Source: Saccharopolyspora erythraea (lineage in GTDB: Bacteria; Actinomycetota; Actinomycetes; Mycobacteriales; Pseudonocardiaceae). Taken from it: 64,000 nt of DNA. The stretch covers positions 5,146,001-5,210,000 of the forward strand of contig NZ_CP054839.1 of the NCBI RefSeq assembly GCF_018141105.1. The letters run 5' to 3'. Position 1 is the stretch's first letter, and the number at the start of each line of letters is the position of its first letter. Positions 1 to 8,740 of this stretch are shown piece by piece. The position numbers and the translations under genes were made by a program. The notes under the pieces were generated by a model that saw only the letters and a program-made list of their open reading frames with translations, was not told the origin of the DNA and did no database searches.

Positions 1-1437
1 GGACGGGAAGACGCTCATGCCCGACACCTTGATCATCTCCTTGTTGCGGCCGAGGTAGTGCAGGCAACCGTCCTCGTCGACGATCCCGAGGTCGCCGGTG
101 TGCAACCAGCCGCCGCGCAACGCGTGGGCGGTCGCTTCCGGCTGCTCGTAGTAACCGGTGAGCAGCGACGGCGAGCGCACCACGATCTCGCCCGTCGCGC
201 CCAGCGGCAGCGGCTCGCCGGTGACTTCGTCTACCACCATGAACTCCGTTCCGGGAACCGGAAGTCCGCAGAACACCGGAGCGGTGAGCAGGTCGTGGTC
301 GCCCGCCTGGAAACCCTCGGTGATCGAGTCCGCGGTGTGGGTCTCGGTCATCCCATACGAAGCCTCGCGCAGCACGCTTTCCGGTCCGGCCAGCTCCCGC
401 CACCGCTGCCGCAACCGCGGTGTCAGCTTGCGGACGAACGACATCGCGCGCGGCCGGCGCAACGACGACAGGTCGCGGCAGCCGGAGTCGGGGTGGTCCA
501 TGAGCTCGACGTAGTTGTCCACCGTGCCCAGGATCGTGGTCACCCGGCGTGCGCTCACCGCTTCCAGCACCGCGCCGGCGTCCCAGCGCGTCAGCAGGAC
601 GACGGTGCTCCCGCAGAACAGCGGCACCAGGATTCCGAAGTCCTCCCCCGCGATCCAGAAGATCGGCACGTAGATCAGGAAGACCTCGGGTTCGCCGCCG
701 GTGACGTCGATGCCCGAGGCGGCCGCGGCGGTGGCGGCGGTGTAGATCATGTGGCGCTGCGTGTGCTCGCAGCCCTTGGGCATGCCGGTGGTGCCGCCGG
801 TGTAGTTCAGCGCCGCCAGCGCGTCGAGGTCGGCTTCACGTCCGGGCGCGGGCGGATGCGCGAGCGCCCGAGCCCAACCGCTCGCGACGTCCGATTCGGC
901 GCGCAGCGAAGCGGGCTCCGTACGCACCGGTTCCGGCGGCAGCATGTCGGCCGGCGCGGTGACGAGCACCTCGCGCAGGGCGGTGTCCGGTCGCACCTGT
1001 TCGACCAGCGGGAACAGCGCGTCCAGCGACAGCAGGACCGACACGCCCGCGTCCGTCAGCTCGTGGCGCAGCTCGTGCTCGCGGAACATCGGGTTGATCG
1101 GGACGTACACCGCGCCCGCGCGCAGGACGCCGAGCATGGCGACCACGAGCTGCGGGCAGTTGGGCAGGAACACCCCGACCCGCTCGCCCGGGACGACCCC
1201 GACCGAGCCCAGCCATCCCGTGAACCGCGCGGCGAGCTCGTCCAGTTCGGCGTAGGTGATGCGGCGTCCGTAGAAGTCGTAGGCGACGCGGTCGGGAACC
1301 GTGCGCGCCCAGTGGCTCACGTACTCGGTGACCGGCCGCTCCCCGAGCGGGTACTCGACCTCGCGCGGGATGCCCGGCGGCCACACCTCCTGCTGACGCA
1401 CGCGCAGATCCGCGAGGTAGTCCTCAACAGCGCCCAT
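1..1437 (-). CDS. Acyl-CoA synthetase (AMP-forming), C-terminus cut by window edge
   Basis: Adenylate-forming ligase that would activate a carboxylic acid to its CoA thioester. The frame is open from ATG at 1437 to base 1, giving 479 codons without a stop, so the 3' end lies outside the window. The P-loop YTGGTTGMPKG is encoded near 790-830. The late motif GRNKEMIKVSGMSVFPS is encoded at about 4-60, so only the last 40-60 residues, including the catalytic lysine, are missing. The start is preceded by a perfect palindrome at 1455-1468 that probably controls it. The substrate cannot be told from sequence alone; a medium- or long-chain fatty or aryl acid is possible. No pathway partner is adjacent on the left within the window. 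Confidence 0.9.
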   Translation of the reverse strand, partial: MGAVEDYLADLRVRQQEVWPPGIPREVEYPLGERPVTEYVSHWARTVPDRVAYDFYGRRITYAELDELAARFTGWLGSVGVVPGERVGVFLPNCPQLVVAMLGVLRAGAVYVPINPMFREHELRHELTDAGVSVLLSLDALFPLVEQVRPDTALREVLVTAPADMLPPEPVRTEPASLRAESDVASGWARALAHPPAPGREADLDALAALNYTGGTTGMPKGCEHTQRHMIYTAATAAAASGIDVTGGEPEVFLIYVPIFWIAGEDFGILVPLFCGSTVVLLTRWDAGAVLEAVSARRVTTILGTVDNYVELMDHPDSGCRDLSSLRRPRAMSFVRKLTPRLRQRWRELAGPESVLREASYGMTETHTADSITEGFQAGDHDLLTAPVFCGLPVPGTEFMVVDEVTGEPLPLGATGEIVVRSPSLLTGYYEQPEATAHALRGGWLHTGDLGIVDEDGCLHYLGRNKEMIKVSGMSVFPS

Positions 1438-1454
1438 CCCACCACCCCATTGAG

Positions 1455-1468
1455 ACCGACTAGTCGGT
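1455..1468. promoter_or_regulatory. Perfect palindrome ACCGACTAGTCGGT, probable TetR-type operator
   Basis: A 14-bp perfect palindrome lies 17 bp upstream of the acyl-CoA synthetase start. Its position within the 5' region and its dyad form fit a TetR-family repressor site. No tetR gene lies in the window. The rest of 1438-1757 shows only GC-rich sequence without a credible gene. Confidence 0.6.
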
Positions 1469-1757
1469 ATGCGGGAGGTTAAGTTCGGGGGTCCTGGTGG
1501 TCAACCCTCGTCGACCGATCGGCCGTGCGGCCGGCGGCCGACCGCACCTCCTACGCCAGCCGCACCAGCGGCGGCGCCACCGACGACGGATCCAGGCGGG
1601 TCGCCGGCTCGCGGGCGCGCCGCGGACGGTCGTCGGCCATGGGCGAGGCGGCGAATTCCAGCGTCGCGACCGCCACCGACATGAGTTGCAGCCGGCCCGA
1701 AGCCTGCGGCCGCGTGCGGGGCCCGGACAGCCCGTGCCCGCTGGTTAAGCTCGGGGC

Positions 1758-2504
1758 GTGGACCTCCTGCACGGCGCCCTCGGCGCGGACGAAGACCAGG
1801 CGTTGGAGATCGCGGTCGCGCACGCGTTGCTGCGCGGGGTCAGCCGCGGTGACTCCGGGGCGATCCTGCGGGTGTACCGGCCTACGGCACCGGTCGTGGC
1901 GTTCAGCCGCCGGGACTCCCACCTGCCTGGCTTCGACGCGGCGGTCCGCGCCGCTCGCGACGCGGGGTTCCAGCCGCTGGTCCGGCCGCAGGGCGGCCGC
2001 GCGGTGGCCTACACCGAGCAGTCGGTCGTGGTCGACCACGTCAGCCCGCACCCGGACTTCCCTGCCGGGCTCAACGACCGGTTCACCGACTACGGGCACT
2101 TGTGGGCGGCCGTGCTCCGGGAGCACGGCGTGGACGCCCGGGTCGGTGCGGTGCCGGGCGAGTACTGCCCCGGGGCCTACAGCGTCAACGCCCGCGGCGT
2201 GGTGAAGCTGGTCGGCACGGCGCAACGACTGGTGCGGCAGGCGTGGCTGTTCAGCGCTGTGGCGATCTTCGACGGCGCCGAGGTGCTGCGGCCGCTGCTG
2301 ACCGAGATCTACGCCCACCTCGGTCTGGACTTCGACGGCACCTCGGTGGGCTCGGTGCGCGAGGAGGTGCCCGACCTGGACCTGGAGCGCTTCGAGTCGG
2401 CGGTCATCGCCTCCTACGGTGCCCGGATCGAGTTGACCCCCACCGCACTCGACGACGGGGTGGTGAGCGCGGCCCGCGGCCTGGCCGTCGACCACCGGCT
2501 CTGA
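1758..2504 (+). CDS. Lipoate/biotin protein ligase family protein (LplA-like)
   Basis: A 248-residue protein of the biotin/lipoate A/B protein ligase fold. This family transfers lipoyl or octanoyl groups to the lysine of E2 and H proteins. The family-like RPQGGRAVAY segment sits near residues 75-84. The segment around VVKLVGTAQR (about 151-160) supplies the lysine that in LplA/LipM contacts the acyl-adenylate. The start is GTG at 1758; no strong Shine-Dalgarno is visible. The gene stands alone between two minus-strand units. Possible roles are lipoate salvage or octanoyl transfer for the glycine-cleavage or 2-oxoacid dehydrogenase complexes. A link to the adjacent C1 module is possible but only inferred. 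Confidence 0.82.
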   Translation: MDLLHGALGADEDQALEIAVAHALLRGVSRGDSGAILRVYRPTAPVVAFSRRDSHLPGFDAAVRAARDAGFQPLVRPQGGRAVAYTEQSVVVDHVSPHPDFPAGLNDRFTDYGHLWAAVLREHGVDARVGAVPGEYCPGAYSVNARGVVKLVGTAQRLVRQAWLFSAVAIFDGAEVLRPLLTEIYAHLGLDFDGTSVGSVREEVPDLDLERFESAVIASYGARIELTPTALDDGVVSAARGLAVDHRL

Positions 2505-2593
2505 GCACCGAGGTCAGGCGGTACCGCCGCGCTCCCCGCCGATGCGCCGGGTGCGGCGGGTGGCGGGTCCGACAGCCGCCACCCGCCGCGTCC

Positions 2594-3730
2594 TCACTCG
2601 CCGCCGGCGCCTTCGCCGATCTGCTCCCGAACCCAGTCGTGGAATTCGGCGATGTGGTGTTCGCTGGGGACGAAGACTCCGCCGCGTGCGTAGCCGCGGG
2701 AGTCCATGGCGAGCTGGCAGCGTTCGCAGGCGTCGAAGTCCTGGCGGTTGACGCGGTCGAACAGCTCCACCGAGTGCGACAGGTCGCGGCCGGAGTCGAC
2801 GACCTCGGGCAGGTACAGCCAGTCGCACTCGATCAGCGTGCGGTCCGCAGCGACGGGGAACATGCGGTGCAAGATCACGTGGTCGGGCACCAGGTTGATG
2901 AACACCTGCGGGCGCACGGTGATCGCGTAGTAGCGCCGGTCCTGCTCGTCGGACACGCCGGGCAGCCGGTCCAGGCCCTGGCTGCCGTCGACGGTGAAGC
3001 CCTGCACGTCCTCACCGAACTCCGCGCCGTGGCCGACGTAGTACTGCGCGGCGAAGCCGTCGGCGAACTCCGGTAGCACCTCGGTGAGCTCGGGATGGAT
3101 CGTGGCGCAGTGGTAGCACTCCATGAAGTTCTCGATGATCTGCTTCCAGTTCGCCTTCACGTCGTAGGTGATGCGCTTGCCCAGCTTCAGCGCGGCGATG
3201 TCGTAGGAGTTGATCGCCCCGGCATCACCCAGCCGCGCGGTGACATCCGAGACCACGGTCTCGTCGAACGACGGCGGCTGCTCGGCCAGGCACACCCACG
3301 CATACCCCAGCCACTCCCGCACGTGCACCCGGTTGAGCCCGAACTCGGTGCGGTCGATGTCGGGCATGTCGTTGAGGTTGGGCGCGGCGATCAGCTTGCC
3401 GTCCAGCCCGTAGGTCCAGGCGTGGTACGGGCACTGGAAAGAACGACGCACCTCGCCCTTGTCTTCGGTGCACAACCGGGCACCCCGGTGACGGCAGATG
3501 TTGAGAAACGCATTGATCCCGCCGTCCCGGCCGCGGGCGATCAACACGCTCTCCCGCCCGACCTGCACCGTGCGGAACGCACCGGGCTTGTCCAGATCAT
3601 CACAGCGCACCGCACAAAACCACTGCGCCTCCAAAATCCGCGACTGCTCAAGAGAAAAAATCGCCGGGTCGGTGTAGTACTGGCCGGGCAACGTCGCCAT
3701 CAGGCTCTGCGGCGATCCGGTCGTGGTCAT
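2594..3730 (-). CDS. Rieske non-haem iron oxygenase, alpha subunit (glycine betaine/carnitine monooxygenase-like)
   Basis: A 378-residue terminal oxygenase. The Rieske [2Fe-2S] ligands are visible as C79-x-H81 and C100-x2-H103. The catalytic mononuclear iron site is NFMECYHCATIH with H207 and H212. Overall it matches the choline/betaine/carnitine monooxygenase branch (GbcA, CntA), which removes N-methyl or N-alkyl groups oxidatively. It is the last gene of a minus-strand unit that also holds a dimethylglycine-oxidase-like enzyme and formaldehyde detoxification genes. Oxidative N-demethylation of glycine betaine, or of stachydrine or a related betaine, therefore fits well. Electrons would come from the divergent ferredoxin (8390) and reductase (8737). 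The substrate is inferred. Confidence 0.9.
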   Translation of the reverse strand: MTTTGSPQSLMATLPGQYYTDPAIFSLEQSRILEAQWFCAVRCDDLDKPGAFRTVQVGRESVLIARGRDGGINAFLNICRHRGARLCTEDKGEVRRSFQCPYHAWTYGLDGKLIAAPNLNDMPDIDRTEFGLNRVHVREWLGYAWVCLAEQPPSFDETVVSDVTARLGDAGAINSYDIAALKLGKRITYDVKANWKQIIENFMECYHCATIHPELTEVLPEFADGFAAQYYVGHGAEFGEDVQGFTVDGSQGLDRLPGVSDEQDRRYYAITVRPQVFINLVPDHVILHRMFPVAADRTLIECDWLYLPEVVDSGRDLSHSVELFDRVNRQDFDACERCQLAMDSRGYARGGVFVPSEHHIAEFHDWVREQIGEGAGGE

Positions 3731-3849
3731 GACAGCAACCTCACAGGGGTCGTACGGGTGGGTTGTGCGGAGCGGCCCGGCGACATCACCGGGCCGCGAC
3801 GGTGGCGGTCGGTTCGGTGCGGGTCACCGCGGAGGCGACCCATGCCGCT

Positions 3850-6306
3850 TCAGCGGCGGATGCGGGCCATCTCCGGGTCGAACAGCGGTTCCTCGGCGAC
3901 GGTCGCGGGCAGCCGCTCGGCGAAGTACTCGACGTCCACCCGCGTGCCGGGCGCGGCGGCGTCCGCGGGCAGCCACGCGTAGGCGATCGAGCGGCCGATG
4001 GTGTAGCCGAAGGCCGCGCTGGTGACGTAGCCGACCGAGCCGTCGGCGGTGTGCACCGGCTCCTTGCCCATCACCACGTGTTCGGGCTGGTCCATCAGCA
4101 GCGGCACCAGCCGCCGCCGCGGCTGCTCGGCCGCCGCCTCCACCAGCGCGGAGCGGCCGACGAAGTCGGCCTTGTCCATCCGGACGGCGAACCCGACACC
4201 GGCTTCGAAGGGGTTGTGCTCGGTGGTCATGTCGGTTCCCCAGGACCGGTAGCCCTTCTCCAGCCGCAGGCTGTTGAACGCGCTGCGGCCTCCCGCCGTG
4301 ACACCGAGCTCCTGCCCGGCCTCCCACAGCGCGTCCCACAGCCGCAGGCCAACGTCGGAGTCGGCGTAGATCTCCCAGCCCAGCTCGCCCACGTAGGACA
4401 CCCGCATCGCGGTGACCGGCACCCCGGCGATCCGGGCGTGCTTGGCCTTGAAGAAGCCGAAGCCCTTGTGCGAGAAGTCGTCGCGGCTCAGCGGCTGCAC
4501 CAGGTCGCGGGCCAGCGGCCCCCAGACCCCGACGCAGCACGTCCCGGCGGTGATGTCGCGGACCACGACCGAGCCGTCGGCCGGGACGTGGCGCAGGAAC
4601 CAGTCCAGGTCGAGGTTGCCGTTGACGCCGATCTGGAAGCGGTCGCGCTCCAGCCGCGCCACGGTCAGGTCGCTGCGCACCCCGCCCGCCTCGTCGAGCA
4701 GTAGCGTGTAGCGGACGGTGCCCGGCTTGACCGCCATCTGGTTGGTGGTCATGTGCTGGAGGAAGTCCAGCGCGCCCCGACCTGAGATCTCCAGCCGCTT
4801 CAACGGGGTCATGTCGTAGAGCGCGACCTTCCCACGCGTCGCGTGGGCCTCGGCCGCGGCCGCCGGCGACCAGTACCGCGACGCCCACGCGCCCCGTTCC
4901 GGCACCTCGAGCCCTTCGGCCGCTTCGGCGTTGGCGTCGTACCAGTGCGGGCGCTCCCAGCCGTGGGCCTCCAGGAAGTACGCGCCCAGATCCCGCTGCC
5001 GCGGGTAGAACGGGCTCACCCGCAGCCGGCGGGGCCGTTCCGCCGGCTGCAGCGGGTGCAGCACGTCATAGACCTCGACGAACGCCTGCGAGGCGCGCTC
5101 GTGCACGTAGTCGGTGTCGAGTTGCACCTGCTCGAAGCGGTGCACGTCGCACTCGTGGACGTCGGTGTCGGGCTGCCCGTCGACCAGCCACTGCGCCAGC
5201 GCCCGCGCCACGCCCGCGGAGTGCGTCACCCACACCGCCTCGGCCAGCCAGAATCCGGGCAGCTCGCGGGACTCGCCCATCAGCGGCATGCCGTCGGTGG
5301 TGAACGACATGATCCCGTTGAAGCCCTCCTCGACCTTGGTGTCCTGCAACGCGGGCAGCAGGTCGAGGGCGTCCTGCCAGGACGGCTCGAAGTCCTCCGC
5401 GGTGAACTCCAGCATCGAGGGCATGACCTGCGCGGCGGCGGAGCTCGGCACCTCGGCGAGGTCCACCGGCATCGGGCGGTGCGCGTAGGAGCCGATCCCG
5501 ATGCGGTCGACGTGCTCGCGGAAGTACAGGTCGGCGTCCTGGTGGCGCAGGATCGGCCGGGAGAGCTCGTCGCGTTCGTCGTTGAGGCCGGCGAGTTCGG
5601 CGAGCTGCGTGGTCTTCGCGTACTGGTGCGCCATCGGCAGCAACGGCACGTCCACACCCGCCATCCGGCCGATCCGCGGGCCCCACAGCCCCGCCGCCGA
5701 CACCACGACGTCGGCGGGCAGCACCCCCTGGTCGGTGACCACGCTGCTCACCCGTCCGCCACGCTGCTCGATGCCGACGACCTCGTGGTGGGCCAGGAAC
5801 ACCGCTCCCCTGGCGATCGCGCGCCGGGCCTGCGCCTCGCACGCACGCAGAGCCTTCGCCAGCCCGTCGCCCGGGGTGTGGAAGCCGCCGAGGACCCGCT
5901 CGCGGTCGATCGTCGGCCACAGCTCCGCGCACTCGAGCGGGTCCAGCAGCCGCGAGCCGATGCCCCACGAGGTCGCCAGGCCGTGCCTGCGCTGCAGGTC
6001 GGCCCACCGCTCGAAGGTGGTCGCCAGCTCCAGACCTCCGACGGGCAGGAAGCACGGCGCCCCGTCGAGGTCCATGCCGCGGAACTTGCGCACCGTGTAG
6101 TCGGCGAACTCGGTCAGGGCCTTGGATCCGTTGGTGCGGAACACCAGGCCGGGCGCGTGCGAGCTGGAACCGCCGGTGGCGAACAGCGGCCCCTTCTCGA
6201 CGACCGTCACGTCGGTCCAGCCGCGTTCGGTGAGCTCGTCGGCCAGCGAACATCCGACGATGCCGGCACCGATGACGACCACTCGGGGTGTGGCGGGAGA
6301 TGTCAC
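3850..6306 (-). CDS. FAD-dependent oxidoreductase with GcvT domain (dimethylglycine oxidase/dehydrogenase-like)
   Basis: An 818-residue protein close to the size of Arthrobacter dimethylglycine oxidase (about 830). The N-terminal Rossmann GAGIVG lies at residues 13-18. An SSHAPG motif (His50) sits where this family carries its covalently flavinylated histidine. The C-terminal half is an aminomethyltransferase (GcvT-type) folate domain, about 420-815. The family oxidises N-methyl amines such as dimethylglycine or sarcosine and hands the methylene to tetrahydrofolate. The start is GTG at 6306. It lies between the hydrolase (6347) and the Rieske oxygenase, supporting a stepwise betaine-to-dimethylglycine-to-sarcosine route. 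Dimethylglycine as substrate is family-based inference. Confidence 0.9.
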   Translation of the reverse strand: MTSPATPRVVVIGAGIVGCSLADELTERGWTDVTVVEKGPLFATGGSSSHAPGLVFRTNGSKALTEFADYTVRKFRGMDLDGAPCFLPVGGLELATTFERWADLQRRHGLATSWGIGSRLLDPLECAELWPTIDRERVLGGFHTPGDGLAKALRACEAQARRAIARGAVFLAHHEVVGIEQRGGRVSSVVTDQGVLPADVVVSAAGLWGPRIGRMAGVDVPLLPMAHQYAKTTQLAELAGLNDERDELSRPILRHQDADLYFREHVDRIGIGSYAHRPMPVDLAEVPSSAAAQVMPSMLEFTAEDFEPSWQDALDLLPALQDTKVEEGFNGIMSFTTDGMPLMGESRELPGFWLAEAVWVTHSAGVARALAQWLVDGQPDTDVHECDVHRFEQVQLDTDYVHERASQAFVEVYDVLHPLQPAERPRRLRVSPFYPRQRDLGAYFLEAHGWERPHWYDANAEAAEGLEVPERGAWASRYWSPAAAAEAHATRGKVALYDMTPLKRLEISGRGALDFLQHMTTNQMAVKPGTVRYTLLLDEAGGVRSDLTVARLERDRFQIGVNGNLDLDWFLRHVPADGSVVVRDITAGTCCVGVWGPLARDLVQPLSRDDFSHKGFGFFKAKHARIAGVPVTAMRVSYVGELGWEIYADSDVGLRLWDALWEAGQELGVTAGGRSAFNSLRLEKGYRSWGTDMTTEHNPFEAGVGFAVRMDKADFVGRSALVEAAAEQPRRRLVPLLMDQPEHVVMGKEPVHTADGSVGYVTSAAFGYTIGRSIAYAWLPADAAAPGTRVDVEYFAERLPATVAEEPLFDPEMARIRR

Positions 6307-6346
6307 CAGCGTTGGTCCTTTCTCCAGAGGCGGGGTGGCGCCGGGC

Positions 6347-6976
6347 TCAGTGCCCCCGGGCGATCCAGTCCGGCAGGTTCGGGGATTCGGCGCCGATGGT
6401 CGTGGTGGGCCCGTGTCCGGTGTGCACGACGGTGCTCCCGTCCAGGTCCAGCAGGCGCGAGGTGATCGAGCGGATGATCGTGGTGAAGTCGGAGTACGAG
6501 CGGCCGGTGGCGCCCGGGCCGCCCTGGAACAGGGTGTCGCCGGAGAACAGCCAGCCCTGCTCGGCGGCGTGCAGGCAGACGCTTCCCCAGGTGTGGCCCG
6601 GGGTGTGCAGGACCTGCAGGTCGGTGCCTGCCACGGTCAGCAGCTCGCCGTCGGCGATCGTCCAGTCCGGCGGCCGCTCGGCGTGAACCTGCTGCCACAG
6701 CTCGAGGTCGTCGGCGTGCAGCAGCACCGGGGCACCGACCTTGTCGGCCAGCGCGACGGCACCGTTGATGTGGTCGTTGTGGCCGTGAGTGCACACGACG
6801 GCGGTGACCTTGCGCTCGCCGACGGCGTCCAGCACCAGGTCCGGGTCGTGCGCCGGGTCGACGACCAGGACCTCGCGGTCGTCACCGACCAGCCAGACGT
6901 TGTTGTCGACCGCGAACGTGCCGCCGTCGAGGGCGAAGACTCCGGAGGTCACGACCTTCTCCACGCGGGCGGTCAT
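6347..6976 (-). CDS. MBL-fold metallo-hydrolase, probable S-formylmycothiol hydrolase partner of MscR
   Basis: A 209-residue metallo-beta-lactamase-fold hydrolase of the glyoxalase II type. The metal-binding THGHNDH motif supplies H64, H66, D68 and H69; a later HTPGHT and a SGDTLF segment supply further ligands. Its ATG overlaps the TGA of the mycothiol-dependent dehydrogenase upstream (TGATG), so the two are translationally coupled. The same pairing occurs in mycobacteria, where an MBL-fold gene sits beside mscR. The likely role is hydrolysis of S-formylmycothiol to formate and mycothiol. The family and pairing are well supported; the exact substrate is inferred. Confidence 0.85.
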   Translation of the reverse strand: MTARVEKVVTSGVFALDGGTFAVDNNVWLVGDDREVLVVDPAHDPDLVLDAVGERKVTAVVCTHGHNDHINGAVALADKVGAPVLLHADDLELWQQVHAERPPDWTIADGELLTVAGTDLQVLHTPGHTWGSVCLHAAEQGWLFSGDTLFQGGPGATGRSYSDFTTIIRSITSRLLDLDGSTVVHTGHGPTTTIGAESPNLPDWIARGH

Positions 6977-8061
6977 CAGAGGACCACCACCGAGCGCAGC
7001 ACCTCGCCGCGGTGCATCTTCTCGAAGGACTTCTCCACCTCGTCGAGCGCGATCCGCTCGGTGACGAACGCGCCGAGGTCGATGCGGCCCTGCTGGCTGA
7101 GCTCCACCAGCTCCGGGAAGTCGCGGCCGGGCAGGCAGTCGCCGTACCAGGACGACCTGACCGCTCCCCCGCGCGCGAAGACGTCGATCAGCGGCAGGTC
7201 CAGGGTCATCTCCGGGGTCGGCACGCCCACCAGCACGACCGTGCCCGCCAGGTCGCGGGCGTAGAAGGCCTGCTTGAACGTCTCGGGGCGGCCGACCGCG
7301 TCGATCACGACGTCGGCACCGAACCCGCCGGTCAGCTCCCGGACCGCCTCCACCGGGTCGGCGTGGCGGGCGTTGACCAGGTGGGTCGCGCCGAAGGCCT
7401 CGGCCCAGTCCAGCTTCTTCGAGTCGAGGTCGACGGCGATGATCCGGCGTGCACCGGCCAGTTCCGCGCCCACGACCGCCGCGCTGCCGACGCCGCCGCA
7501 GCCGATCACCGCGACCGTGTCGCCGCGGCGCACGGGGGCGGTGTTGACCGCGGCGCCGATTCCGGCCATCACGCCGCAGCCCAGCAGCCCGGCCACCGCC
7601 GGGTCGGCCTCGGCGTCGACCTTCGTGCACTGCCCCGCGGCGACCAGGGTCTTCTCGGCGAAGGCGCCGATGCCCAGCGCCGGCGAGAGCGGCGTGCCGT
7701 CGGCCAGCGTCATCGGCCGGCGGGCGTTGTGGGTGTCGAAGCAGTACTGTGGCTTGCCGCGGCGGCAGGCCCGGCACTGACCGCACACGGCCCGCCAGTT
7801 CAGGACGACGAAGTCCCCGGGCGCGACCTCGGTGACCCCCTCGCCGACGGCCTCGACCACGCCGGCGGCCTCGTGCCCGAGCAGGTAGGGGAACTCGTCC
7901 CCGATCCCGCCCTCGCGGTAGTGCAGATCGGTGTGGCAGACCCCGCAGGCCTGCACGGCCACCAGGGCCTCGCCCGGGCCGGGGTCGGGGACCAGGACGT
8001 CGAGCACCTCGACCGGTGCGCCCACCTCGCGCGCGACGACGCCGCGGACCTGATGCAGCAA
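6976..8061 (-). CDS. mscR: S-(hydroxymethyl)mycothiol dehydrogenase (mycothiol-dependent formaldehyde dehydrogenase)
   Basis: A zinc-dependent medium-chain alcohol dehydrogenase that oxidises the formaldehyde-mycothiol adduct with NAD. The catalytic zinc cysteine is C42 in GVCHTD, GHEAAG follows, and the four-cysteine structural zinc lobe is [15 protein letters not shown]. The NAD motif is GCGGVG. I start it at TTG 8061 because a GGAGAGGAGAG Shine-Dalgarno lies about 5 bases upstream. This gives 361 residues, the usual MscR length; an ATG at 8127 would add 22 unrelated residues. It heads the minus-strand unit and would clear formaldehyde from oxidative demethylation. Its presence implies a mycothiol-producing actinobacterium. 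Confidence 0.92.
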   Translation of the reverse strand: MLHQVRGVVAREVGAPVEVLDVLVPDPGPGEALVAVQACGVCHTDLHYREGGIGDEFPYLLGHEAAGVVEAVGEGVTEVAPGDFVVLNWRAVCGQCRACRRGKPQYCFDTHNARRPMTLADGTPLSPALGIGAFAEKTLVAAGQCTKVDAEADPAVAGLLGCGVMAGIGAAVNTAPVRRGDTVAVIGCGGVGSAAVVGAELAGARRIIAVDLDSKKLDWAEAFGATHLVNARHADPVEAVRELTGGFGADVVIDAVGRPETFKQAFYARDLAGTVVLVGVPTPEMTLDLPLIDVFARGGAVRSSWYGDCLPGRDFPELVELSQQGRIDLGAFVTERIALDEVEKSFEKMHRGEVLRSVVVL

Positions 8062-8128
8062 AGGACGCTCTCCTCTCCGGGAGTGTGGAGTTCGGGGATT
8101 CGGGCCGGAGGTGGCCCTAACCTGCACA

Positions 8129-8137
8129 GTTGCGCAT
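8129..8137. promoter_or_regulatory. GTTGCGCAT half-site in front of the mscR operon
   Basis: GTTGCGCAT followed by TAA lies 68 bp upstream of the mscR TTG start. It matches the first nine bases of each arm of the inverted repeat at 8340-8375. It is followed by a small AAGCA/TGCTT dyad (8139-8154). This looks like a second, weaker binding site for the same regulator. Confidence 0.5.
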
Positions 8138-8339
8138 TAAGCACCTTGTTGCTTGATGGGAAACAACGATGAGGCCGCACCCCTGCGCTGTCAAGAGCCC
8201 CGCGCCGATCAACTCCGGGTTACCGCGACGTAACCCCCCGTGGGTCGCATCGCGTTGCCGGAGAAGGGAATCCGCGCGCGAAACGTTGCGGGCGAACGGC
8301 GCGATCCCTCTTGACGACCACCCCGGAGTCATGGAGCCT

Positions 8340-8375
8340 GTTGCGCATAACGGTTGCTGTTCTCTTATGCGCAAC
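8340..8375. promoter_or_regulatory. Inverted repeat GTTGCGCATAA/TTATGCGCAAC upstream of the ferredoxin gene
   Basis: Two perfect 11-bp arms (8340-8350 and 8365-8375) are separated by 14 bp and end 14 bp before the ferredoxin ATG. The arm sequence recurs in front of the divergent mscR operon. The simplest reading is an operator for a regulator shared by both arms of the module. It could alternatively act as an mRNA hairpin next to the ribosome site. The regulator is not in the window. Confidence 0.6.
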
Positions 8376-8389
8376 AAACAGGAGGGCTC

Positions 8390-8740
8390 ATGTTCGCCGT
8401 CTGCCGTACCGAGGAACTGCCTCCCGGCGAGTCCGCGCGGGTCGTCGCCGACGTTCCCATCGCGGTGTTCAACGCCGATGGCGAGTACTACGCGGTGGAT
8501 GACACGTGCACGCACCAGGACGCCTCGCTGTCCGAGGGCTTCCTGGAGGGCTGCTTCGTCGAGTGCCCGCTGCACGCGGCGTTCTTCGACCTGCGCACCG
8601 GCATGCCGACCTGCCTGCCGGCCAAGCGCCCGGTGCGCACCCACGCCGTGACCGTCGACAACGGCGTCATCTACGTCGACGTCACGCCCCGCCGGACCGC
8701 GGGCCAGGACGCCGCTCTGGAACAGGAAAGCGTCGCATGA
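8390..8740 (+). CDS. Rieske [2Fe-2S] ferredoxin
   Basis: A 116-residue BphF/NdoA-type Rieske ferredoxin. The cluster ligands are C40-x-H42 and C59-x2-H62. The start is ATG 8390 with AGGAGGG 5-11 bases before it; an upstream in-frame ATG at 8354 falls inside the inverted repeat and is less likely. The stop overlaps the ATG of the reductase (ATGA). It would carry electrons from the reductase to the Rieske oxygenase at 2594-3730, which lacks its own electron-transfer partners in its operon. Confidence 0.92.
   Translation: MFAVCRTEELPPGESARVVADVPIAVFNADGEYYAVDDTCTHQDASLSEGFLEGCFVECPLHAAFFDLRTGMPTCLPAKRPVRTHAVTVDNGVIYVDVTPRRTAGQDAALEQESVA

Noticed and set aside
4843-6465. 540-codon plus-strand open frame
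   Set aside because: Antisense to the dimethylglycine-oxidase-like gene, which has clear motifs; shadow only.
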